12,039 nucleotides of DNA, taken from Desulfobacteraceae bacterium (GTDB lineage: Bacteria; Desulfobacterota; Desulfobacteria; Desulfobacterales; SG8-13). Position 1 is the stretch's first letter. Each line of letters begins with the position of its first letter. Below the pieces are notes generated by a model, which saw only the letters and a program-made list of their open reading frames with translations, did no database searches and was not told the origin of the DNA. The stretch covers positions 1 through 12,039 of the forward strand of contig JARFQH010000359.1 in assembly GCA_029287875.1 (NCBI GenBank), written 5' to 3'. Shown here piece by piece: positions 6,412 through 12,039 of this stretch. The position numbers were made by a program, and so were the translations under genes.

Positions 6412-6485
6412 AATTCAACCAGCTTAATGAACTTAACGGGCACAACCGGCCATCGGGCTCAACCGGCTCAACGGTCCAAACCGAC
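6412..6485 (-). repeat. 9-bp-unit repeat array C, overlapping the pyrD stop codon
   Basis: On the minus strand this array reads through the last codons and TGA of pyrD and continues as TGAGCCGGT, TGAGCCCGA, TGGCCGGTT and more degenerate 9-base units until about 6412. It is inverted relative to array B. The final residues of PyrD (after SLE) are encoded by the repeat, suggesting that the repeat supplied the present end of the gene. Confidence 0.75.
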
Positions 6486-7400
6486 CTCCAGACTACCAAT
6501 CAGGTCGGTCAACCGAGTGATACCGTTTTCTTCAAGATAATCGGAAATGCCGGTCAGGATGTCCATTGTCACACCAGGGTTGACAAAATTGGCCGTTCCA
6601 ACTTGGACTGCCGATGCGCCGGCTATAATGAACTCCAGCGCATCCCGCGCGGTGGTGATCCCGCCGATCCCGATAACGGGGACCTCGACCGCCCGACAAA
6701 CCTGCCAGACCATGCGCAGGGCCACCGGTTTGATTGCCGGTCCGGAGAGCCCGCCGGTAATGTTGGCGAGCACAGGACGCCGCCTTACCACGTCGATGGC
6801 CATTCCGGTGATGGTGTTGATTAGCGAGAGGGTATCGGCGCCTTCCGCCTCCGCCCGGCGGGCAATGGCGGTAATGTCGGTGACGTTAGGCGAAAGCTTG
6901 ACGATCAGGGGCTTGGATATCTTTTTTCTGACGGTGCCCACTACCCGGCCGGCCGCATCAGGGTCCACGCCGAAAGCCACCCCACCGGCCTTCACATTTG
7001 GACATGAAATATTGACCTCAATACCCGCAACCGCATCGATTGCCTCGACCCGCTCCGCCAGGGCGGCATATTCCTCGACGGTCTTGCCGTAGATATTGAC
7101 AAAGATGGGCGTCGACAATTTCTGCAGAAATGGAAGTTTTTCGGCAATGAACGTCTCGATGCCGACGTTTTCGAGACCGATGGCATTGAGCATGCCGCAG
7201 GCGGTTTCGACGATGCGCGGCGGCCGGTTGCCCATGCTGGGCGCCAGGGAAAGCCCTTTGACGATGATCCCGCCGAGTCGATTCAAATTGACATAGGTTT
7301 CAAACTCCCTGGCATAACCGAAAGTACCGGAGGCGGTCATCACGGGATTACGAAGGCGGATACCGCCAATATCAACGGACAGATCAGGTTGGGAGTTCAT
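6468..7400 (-). CDS. pyrD: Dihydroorotate dehydrogenase, class 1B catalytic subunit
   Basis: PyrD oxidises dihydroorotate to orotate, the fourth step of de novo pyrimidine synthesis, in the cytoplasm using FMN. The 310-residue protein has the family length. It carries NPVMTASGTFGYA (18-30), GGIIVKGLSL, CGMLNAIGLENVG, the class 1B active-site cysteine in NISCPN (Cys133), VKLSPNVTDI, NTITGMAID, GGLSGPAIKP, and the FMN phosphate-binding VIGIGGITT and GASAVQVGTA. Cysteine rather than serine as base marks class 1, and the overall sequence fits class 1B, which normally partners with the iron-sulfur/FAD subunit PyrK to pass electrons to NAD. No pyrK is present next to it in this window; the upstream neighbour is a metallo-beta-lactamase-fold gene ending 35 nt away. 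The ribosome-binding site is weak. The C-terminus ends inside repeat array C. Confidence 0.95.
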   Translation of the reverse strand: MNSQPDLSVDIGGIRLRNPVMTASGTFGYAREFETYVNLNRLGGIIVKGLSLAPSMGNRPPRIVETACGMLNAIGLENVGIETFIAEKLPFLQKLSTPIFVNIYGKTVEEYAALAERVEAIDAVAGIEVNISCPNVKAGGVAFGVDPDAAGRVVGTVRKKISKPLIVKLSPNVTDITAIARRAEAEGADTLSLINTITGMAIDVVRRRPVLANITGGLSGPAIKPVALRMVWQVCRAVEVPVIGIGGITTARDALEFIIAGASAVQVGTANFVNPGVTMDILTGISDYLEENGITRLTDLIGSLEVGLDR

Positions 7401-7426
7401 ATCTAAAGTTCTCTAATGTCAGATGT

Positions 7427-7445
7427 CCGGCAAACTTAACCGGTC
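7427..7445 (-). repeat. Short copy E of the 9-bp repeat at the stop of the metallo-hydrolase gene
   Basis: On the minus strand GACCGGTTAAGTTTGCCGG spans the TAA stop of the upstream gene and matches about two units of the family. On its own it could be coincidence; its position at a stop codon parallels arrays A, C and D. Confidence 0.4.
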
Positions 7446-8347
7446 GTCATCGAATCGGCTTTCAAAACCGCTTTAATCCGTGCTTCCAGATTGATGAGAT
7501 AGGCCGGTTCCGGCTGCTTGGGCCCGGGGTTGACATCGTACTCGTGAGCCCTGATCCGCTGTTTAATGCGGTCCACATCCTCGTTTTCTTCTCTTGCGCA
7601 GGCCGACACCAGATTGAAAAAGTCGATACAGGCCGCCTGGGCTCTTTCCAGGTAGGCGGAGGCATCTTCAGCGCTGTAGACGAAGATGTGACCGGGGCAC
7701 AGCACGTCCGGCGTTAAGGCTTTGAGCTGCTGCAACGACGCCAGATAGCAGTCGTAATCTGCCAGGCAGTCGGTTACGATGTATCCGGTTTGGTCCGGCT
7801 GACCGGCGGCTTCGGAAGAGAGCAGAATATTTTTATCCGAAATTCGGTAGCTCAGACAATCCCACGTATGCCCCGGGCTCGCTATCACTTCAACACAGCA
7901 GCCGGTAGCGATCTCGACTCGATCCCCTTCTTGAACGTATCGATCGATGTCGAACGGTTCAAAATGTGCGCCGGGTGTGCCGTTCACGCCGATTTGCGCC
8001 ACCAGAACCTCGGCTGCGAGATTCAGGTAACGAATCCTTTCGACGGCGCTCGGCCGTTTCAAGATCTCGCCGGCCTTGCGAGAGGCCACCACCTCCATCC
8101 GGGGATAGCGTCTTTTAAAAGCGGCGACGGCACCACAGTGATCAAAATGGGCATGGGTGAGAAAACAGAAAGCCGGCGCTCGGCTCCCCAGAATTTTTTC
8201 GATCTCGGTTGTATAAAGCTCGCCCAGCAGGGTGAAACCGGCGTCGAAGATTACCGGTTGCGGGCCGTCCAGCAGGTAGACCGGCACGGCCGGGTGCCCC
8301 ACAACGAAAAAATCATCATAAATTTTGCCGGTTTGAGAAAAAATCAC
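7436..8347 (-). CDS. Metallo-beta-lactamase-fold hydrolase
   Basis: The protein has the metallo-beta-lactamase fold that holds a two-metal centre and hydrolyses esters, thioesters or phosphodiesters, or serves redox roles; the substrate here is unknown. It carries the signature LTHAHFDHCG (His, His, Asp, His ligands), the third ligand in SPGHTWDC, and a final CPGHI. At the position of the bridging aspartate the sequence reads LLSSEAAG, with Glu in place of Asp, which is a variant seen in some subgroups. There is no signal peptide. The start is uncertain: the ORF is open to an ATG at 8386, but those 13 residues (MYGSGGLNNCGGR) are not family-like and lack a ribosome-binding site, while the GTG at 8347 begins the typical IFSQTGKI segment and follows GGGGGA closely. 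It lies 35 nt upstream of pyrD, in the same direction, and is probably co-transcribed. Confidence 0.85.
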   Translation of the reverse strand: MIFSQTGKIYDDFFVVGHPAVPVYLLDGPQPVIFDAGFTLLGELYTTEIEKILGSRAPAFCFLTHAHFDHCGAVAAFKRRYPRMEVVASRKAGEILKRPSAVERIRYLNLAAEVLVAQIGVNGTPGAHFEPFDIDRYVQEGDRVEIATGCCVEVIASPGHTWDCLSYRISDKNILLSSEAAGQPDQTGYIVTDCLADYDCYLASLQQLKALTPDVLCPGHIFVYSAEDASAYLERAQAACIDFFNLVSACAREENEDVDRIKQRIRAHEYDVNPGPKQPEPAYLINLEARIKAVLKADSMTTG

Positions 8348-8458
8348 GCGTCCCCCGCAGTTGTTCAAGCCCCCCGAACCATACACAAAATTGAGGCTGA
8401 AAACAACGAGGATCGATCGGATTTACGCTGCAGAAGAAGACTGTAGGTTAAGCGGTTT

Positions 8459-8472
8459 CCCGCCCAGGCGGG
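8459..8472. other. Short GC hairpin between HDOD-GGDEF and hydrolase genes
   Basis: CCCGCC and GGCGGG form a 6-bp perfect palindrome around two bases. Neither strand has a following T-run, so it is not a standard intrinsic terminator, but it lies between two minus-strand genes and could pause or stabilise transcripts. The rest of 8387-8578 shows no gene. Confidence 0.3.
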
Positions 8473-8578
8473 ATTCAACGTTCCGGGTTGAAAGGCCCTT
8501 AAACAGATCATATTTAAATAATTCTGATTTCACGGGAATCGCACCGACTCCAGTCTATTGAATTGACCCGGGACCACC

Positions 8579-10066
8579 CTAACAGTCGGAGAACAGACAG
8601 CACCGGTTACGCCCATCCTCCTTGGCGCGGTACAGCGCCGTATCGGCTTTTTTAATCAGGTCCGCATTGGACGAATCGGTTTTGGGTGAATGCGCCGCAA
8701 TGCCGATGCTCATAGTGACGTATATGGTATGTTCGCCATAATTGAAACACGTCGCGGCCAGCTTTTCGCGCAGGCGTTCGGCCAATATGAAGGCGCCCTC
8801 CTTTGGCGTTTCCGGCAGCAGGACGGCAAATTCCTCGCCCCCGTAGCGGGCGGCGACGTCGGATTTGCGCAACGACTTCTTCAGCAGTTCGGCCGTTTCC
8901 CTCAGGACGTAGTCGCCGGCGAGATGGCCCATGGTATCATTGACTTTCTTGAAATGATCCAGGTCCACCATGAGCAGTGTGAGCGGAAATTTATAGCGTT
9001 TAGACCGGTACATTTCTTCGTCCAAGACTTCCTGGAACCTCTGGTAATTGGTCAGTTTGGTCAATCCGTCGTGGGTGGCGCGCTCGTTCAGAATTTCGAT
9101 GCGTTTGTTTTGCTCAATCAGACGGCTTAAAAAATCGGCTGACAGATGGATCAGCTCTTTTCGAGCGGTTTCGATCATTTCGATATAGCGGGTTTCCGAA
9201 TCGATCTTGATTTCAAAAACCGGGAATACGGCCTCCGTGAGTTCACCCACTTCCTCCAGAAGCGGCTCCAACTGGAAGTGCTCCTCGAATCCGTATTCTT
9301 TGGCAAAATGCTCGATCAGGCCGAGTTGATAGGCCTTGTCAGGCAGGTTGACAAAATCGACCAGCAGGGAGGTGAGATGCAGGAGTCGCGCCATCTGCGT
9401 GATTTCCGGGCTGGCGCCCTTGAGTTCCGCCGGTAAATGGTGGTGGCGCATCGGCTTGTAAAAGGTGTCCGGCAGTCCCCACTTTTTCACCAGGAGACTG
9501 CCGATATCCATGTGTGTAAATCCCAGAACCTGTTGTTCGGCATCATGGTAAGAGGACTGGTTTTTTCGCTTTTCCGTTAAAACGAGGCTGAATTGATCAG
9601 GCATGCACTGGTTCAAGGTGAGAATGCCGATGTTGTGCAGCAGGCCCAGAAAAAAAGCGTCATCCACTGCTTGGCGGGAAACGTTTTTGGCCATCGACTT
9701 CATGGCCACGGCGCTGAAAAGTGAATCCTTCCAGAACTGGGTATAATCGAATCCATCACTGTTGTCGGTCTGAAAGCTCTTGACCACCGAAAAGCTCAAC
9801 GCAAGGTTCTTGACGGTTGTAGCCCCCAGCAATTTGACCGCGTGCTGCACGGAGGTGATACGGGTGTTGAGACCGTAGTAAGGCGAGTTGATCATGCGCA
9901 GCACTTCGGCGCTCAAGGGCGGGTCGGTCGAGAGGATTTCCGCCAATTCCTTCAATCCGCTCTTCTGATCCTGAACCGTTTCCAGAATTTTGATGGCAAC
10001 CCCCGGAAGGGTGGGCAGTTTCCCAATGCCGTTGATGATTTCGTCTATGATGTCATCTGATTTCAT
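8579..10066 (-). CDS. HDOD-GGDEF signalling protein, probable diguanylate cyclase
   Basis: The 495-residue cytoplasmic protein combines an N-terminal HDOD domain (about 12-210; GKLPTLPGVAIKILE, LSTDPPLSAEVLRMINSPYY, LLHNIG) with a helical linker (about 290-330) and a C-terminal GGDEF domain (331-492). HDOD domains resemble HD phosphohydrolases but lack the metal-binding pair; here the usual HD is HN, so it is likely a binding or signalling domain. The GGDEF domain is intact: THDGLTKLTN, MVDLDHFKKVND, active site GGEEF (409-413), and the inhibitory RxxD (RKSD, 400-403) exactly five residues upstream. It should synthesise cyclic di-GMP under product inhibition. A ribosome-binding sequence AGGAAACAGG precedes the ATG. 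It is divergent from the SpoIIE-type phosphatase gene across 257 bp; a shared regulatory region is plausible. Confidence 0.93.
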   Translation of the reverse strand: MKSDDIIDEIINGIGKLPTLPGVAIKILETVQDQKSGLKELAEILSTDPPLSAEVLRMINSPYYGLNTRITSVQHAVKLLGATTVKNLALSFSVVKSFQTDNSDGFDYTQFWKDSLFSAVAMKSMAKNVSRQAVDDAFFLGLLHNIGILTLNQCMPDQFSLVLTEKRKNQSSYHDAEQQVLGFTHMDIGSLLVKKWGLPDTFYKPMRHHHLPAELKGASPEITQMARLLHLTSLLVDFVNLPDKAYQLGLIEHFAKEYGFEEHFQLEPLLEEVGELTEAVFPVFEIKIDSETRYIEMIETARKELIHLSADFLSRLIEQNKRIEILNERATHDGLTKLTNYQRFQEVLDEEMYRSKRYKFPLTLLMVDLDHFKKVNDTMGHLAGDYVLRETAELLKKSLRKSDVAARYGGEEFAVLLPETPKEGAFILAERLREKLAATCFNYGEHTIYVTMSIGIAAHSPKTDSSNADLIKKADTALYRAKEDGRNRCCLFSDC

Positions 10067-10323
10067 CGCCTGTTTCCTTTCCGGAAGGACGTAGGTCGGA
10101 AAAATTTTTCTGGGGGTTGCCGGCAGGCCACTCCCGGATGTGTTATCGGAAAAAATTTTTAATACTTAAATGCCGGGCTTATTTTTCCGCTTTTTACCCC
10201 ATCGGCAGCTTCTCGAAGCGCCCGCCATTGTGACGGTACAACTTTTGCGTTATCATGATCTCTGACCCCCATTGCTTACTGTAGGGTCAACAACAGATCC
10301 CTTTCCTTGGGGGGTGGGAACGG
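10067..10323. promoter_or_regulatory. Divergent promoter region between HDOD-GGDEF and the phosphatase
   Basis: These 257 bases separate two divergent signalling genes and should carry both promoters. Two A-tract palindromes (TCGG followed by A5-6 and T5) lie at 10096-10109 and 10146-10160, starting 50 bases apart, about five helical turns. Further T-runs follow to 10198. No convincing -35/-10 pair was fixed. A GGGGGGTGGG stretch just before the GTG at 10324 may serve as its ribosome-binding site. The missing N-terminal part of the phosphatase is not found here. Confidence 0.5.
10096..10160. repeat. Two A-tract palindromic repeats 50 bp apart
   Basis: TCGGAAAAATTTTT at 10096-10109 recurs as TCGGAAAAAATTTTT at 10146-10160. 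Each core is a self-complementary A/T block, and the shared TCGG gives both copies a direction. Such phased A-tracts bend DNA and can bind nucleoid or regulatory proteins; a specific regulator cannot be named. Confidence 0.6.
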
Positions 10324-11817
10324 GTGAAAAAGGTCCGGTTCGATTCCACCTTGAGGTTGCCGGATCCGGACGAGGATAGTGATGAAATTCCGTTGGAAGA
10401 TAACGAAGAGAAAGTTCAGGGCGTCACCAGCATCGTGGTGCCCCTTCCCACGTTGCTGAAAGCAGCCATTCCGCGCTCGAATTTACCGGATAACACGCTC
10501 TCCTTCGTGAGTTCGTTATCCACCCATCCGTCAACCGACCAGGTAGGTGTGAAAAGTCTGGTCGAGGCCAGTCAAGCCGCCATCACGTGGGAAGACAATG
10601 GTTCCGAGGATGCATCCCGCTGGTTGACATCGACCGACACCGACCAGCTTCAGTCCGTGGTGGCGGACATGGCGGCCCGTATTTCCGGCACGAGGCAGAT
10701 GACCTACGCGGGGCGCGACAGCATTTGGTGCTGCGGCCCCATGCCGCATCAGGGAACTTCTTTCGTCTTCATCGTGCCGGTGGACAGCATCTTTCAGTCG
10801 TCCCAGGAAATCCGTCACACCATTGAAAACCGTGTGCGCACAGTCGAGCAGGTTACGGCCGGTTTCCTGGTCCTACTTATCGCCCTTAACGCCGGCTTGG
10901 CGCTGAAGTTTTCGCGTTCGATCACGCGACCACCGGAGCTGCTCACCGCTGCGTCCAGCAAGCTGGCCAACGGAAATTTCAAGGCCCGGGTCGATATCCG
11001 CAGCCGGGACGAGTTCGGTGACCTTGGCCGGGTGTTTAACCAGGTCGGTCCCCAACTGGACACTCACTTCAGGTTGCAGCAGGCCATGGACGTGGCCATG
11101 CAAATTCAATACAACCTCCTTCCGCAGGCCGCGCCGAACCTCTCGGGTCTTGATGTCCGCGGGATGGCCTTTTACTGCGATGAGACCGGCGGGGATTATT
11201 TTGATTACCTGTGCGTGGACGAGCAAGACCGCCAGTGTCTGTGCATAGCGGTGGGAGATGTTTCCGGCCACGGCCTTCCGTCCGCCCTTTTGATGGCCAC
11301 CGCCCGCGGCCTCCTTCGACAAAGGGTGTCCATGCGCGGCAGCCTGGGGGAAATCGTCACCGATGTCAACCAAAGATTTGCCGAAGACGTGGAGCGCTCC
11401 GGGCGTTTCATGACCCTGTTTCTGGCCCGTATCGATCGGGTGCGAAAAAAAATCGAGTGGGTGCGGGCCGGTCACGACCCGGCCCTGCTGTATGATCCCG
11501 CAACGGAGGCTTTTATCAGTCTGAAGGGCAAAGGCCTGCCTTTGGGGATCGATGCCGCAATACCGTACCGCGAATCGTCGACCGCCATCGATAACGGTCA
11601 AGTCCTTTTCATCGGCACGGACGGCATCTGGGAAACCAGTAACGATAAGGGCGAGCTGTTCGGAAAGGATCGCCTGAAAGAAGTGATTCGACGATACGCC
11701 GGCCAATCCGCACGCGATATCTTGCTGGCTGTTCATGCTGCCGCCGAAGAATTCCGCGGTGAACTGAAGCAGGAGGACGACCTGACCATTGTCATCGTGA
11801 AGCTTCAAGCTGAGTAA
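10324..11817 (+). CDS. SpoIIE-type PP2C phosphatase with HAMP, N-terminally truncated sensor
   Basis: The 497-residue protein ends in a SpoIIE/PP2C serine phosphatase domain (about 270-495) with metal-binding motifs DETGGDYFDY (286-295), GDVSGHGLPSALLM (311-324), RFMTLF, RAGHDPALLY, GTDGIWE and EDDLTIVIV. Such enzymes dephosphorylate anti-sigma-antagonist or similar regulators. Before it lie one membrane segment (about 177-195, AGFLVLLIALNAGLALKF) and a HAMP domain (196-248, ITRPPELL to DEFGDLGRVFN). The N-terminal 170 residues match only the second half of a periplasmic Cache-type sensor (QGVTSIVVPLPTLL onward, ADMAARISG). The first membrane helix and first half of the sensor, roughly 200 residues in typical homologues, are missing, and the protein starts with the acidic stretch DPDEDSDEIPLEDNEE. 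The frame is closed by a TAG at 10282. Without a signal anchor, correct export of the sensor is doubtful; the gene may be a 5'-truncated pseudogene. The GTG start has a G-rich upstream sequence. Confidence 0.8.
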   Translation: MKKVRFDSTLRLPDPDEDSDEIPLEDNEEKVQGVTSIVVPLPTLLKAAIPRSNLPDNTLSFVSSLSTHPSTDQVGVKSLVEASQAAITWEDNGSEDASRWLTSTDTDQLQSVVADMAARISGTRQMTYAGRDSIWCCGPMPHQGTSFVFIVPVDSIFQSSQEIRHTIENRVRTVEQVTAGFLVLLIALNAGLALKFSRSITRPPELLTAASSKLANGNFKARVDIRSRDEFGDLGRVFNQVGPQLDTHFRLQQAMDVAMQIQYNLLPQAAPNLSGLDVRGMAFYCDETGGDYFDYLCVDEQDRQCLCIAVGDVSGHGLPSALLMATARGLLRQRVSMRGSLGEIVTDVNQRFAEDVERSGRFMTLFLARIDRVRKKIEWVRAGHDPALLYDPATEAFISLKGKGLPLGIDAAIPYRESSTAIDNGQVLFIGTDGIWETSNDKGELFGKDRLKEVIRRYAGQSARDILLAVHAAAEEFRGELKQEDDLTIVIVKLQAE

Positions 11818-11869
11818 TCTAAGTACAGGCCGATTTTGAGAGCATAAATACCAATATCAAATCATTTAC

Positions 11870-12039
11870 TTACCGTTGGCCGACCTCTTCACTCACTACA
11901 TCGGGCATAAGAGGACAGTGAAAAAACCTTCGCAAATCATATTCCGTCTGTAAATTCAGCCAAAACTGAGCTTCAACTCCAAAATAGCGCTGTAATCTCA
12001 GAGCTGTATCGGCCGTAATGGCCCTTTTCCCGTTAACTA
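11870..12039 (-). CDS. higA: HigA-family (XRE-type) addiction-module antitoxin, C-terminal part
   Basis: A minus-strand frame enters from the right edge and reads 56 codons to a TAA at 11870-11872. It includes VNGKRAITADTALRLQRYF and VEAQFWLNLQTEYDLRR, the hallmark of the HigA/VapI antitoxin family whose helix-turn-helix region precedes this segment. The start codon and N-terminal half lie beyond the window, so no complete ORF is visible here. HigA represses its operon and neutralises a HigB mRNA interferase, usually encoded just upstream; the toxin gene would be outside the window. The stop is 52 nt from the end of the phosphatase gene, which is convergent. Confidence 0.88.
   Translation of the reverse strand, partial: VNGKRAITADTALRLQRYFGVEAQFWLNLQTEYDLRRFFHCPLMPDVVSEEVGQR

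Noticed and set aside
6547..7092. 181-codon plus-strand ORF
   Set aside because: It is the antisense shadow of pyrD, rich in Ala, Ser and Thr as expected for the complement of a GC-rich gene.
7313..7322. GCATAAC within pyrD as a possible second attC box
   Set aside because: It lies inside conserved pyrD coding sequence and has no paired inverted partner nearby.
7790..8446. 218-codon plus-strand ORF
   Set aside because: It is antisense to the metallo-hydrolase gene, which carries the HxHxDH motif, and has no ribosome-binding site or family pattern.
8500..8560. Cobalamin-riboswitch-like fragment on the minus strand (GTCGGTGCGATTCCCGTG)
   Set aside because: The short match recalls the core of a B12 riboswitch, but the following CCCGC box and other conserved elements are absent and the downstream gene has no cobalamin link.
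10873..11808. 311-codon minus-strand ORF
   Set aside because: It lies entirely antisense to the HAMP-SpoIIE phosphatase, whose conserved motifs are unmistakable in the plus frame. The antisense protein shows no recognisable motif.

Overview
The window looks like chromosomal DNA of a Gram-negative, anaerobic Desulfobacterota-type bacterium (Desulfosarcina/Desulfococcus-like). This is inferred from the gene mix: an AblB-type beta-lysine acetyltransferase, a class 1B dihydroorotate dehydrogenase, CBS-domain stress/energy sensors with CRAC motifs, HDOD-GGDEF and SpoIIE/HAMP signalling proteins, and small toxin-antitoxin modules. No rRNA, tRNA, IS element or CRISPR array is visible.

Left part (1-3534). 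A long-chain acyl-CoA synthetase gene (137-1602) is broken by an internal deletion that also shifts the frame. After it lies gene-poor DNA with a short relic that resembles a class I aminotransferase (1790-1903). An ablB-like gene (1956-2906, minus) stands alone, without its usual partner ablA, and carries an extra C-terminal tail. About 630 bp upstream of it hold no convincing gene but contain a nested inverted repeat.

Middle (3535-7400). A two-gene plus-strand operon encodes a 2-CBS protein and a 4-CBS protein that ends each half with a Cys-Arg-Ala-Cys motif. Facing it on the minus strand is a complete RelE/ParE toxin and antitoxin pair (5092-5609), with an attC-like palindrome touching the toxin stop codon. 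Next come a secreted YtfJ-like thioredoxin-fold protein (5690-6220) and pyrD (6468-7400). Arrays of a degenerate 9-bp unit (core GCCGGTT/GCCCGTT) sit at the 3' ends of four genes here: the 4-CBS gene, the YtfJ-like gene, pyrD and the metallo-beta-lactamase-fold gene. A fifth array lies just upstream of the YtfJ-like Shine-Dalgarno sequence and forms a 24/25 inverted repeat with the one at the pyrD stop.

Right part (7401-12039). A metallo-beta-lactamase-fold hydrolase precedes pyrD on the minus strand, 35 nt away, probably co-transcribed. An HDOD-GGDEF protein with an intact active site and inhibitory site (8579-10066, minus) is divergent from a SpoIIE-type phosphatase (10324-11817, plus) that has lost the N-terminal part of its sensor. 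The shared promoter region carries two A5-6/T5 palindromes 50 bp apart. At the right edge the C-terminal half of a HigA-type antitoxin is readable on the minus strand although its start lies outside.

The main themes are second-messenger and phosphatase signalling, energy/stress sensing, pyrimidine synthesis, two toxin-antitoxin loci, and several genes showing partial decay (acyl-CoA synthetase, aminotransferase relic, truncated phosphatase). The most unusual signal is the 9-bp repeat family associated with stop codons.
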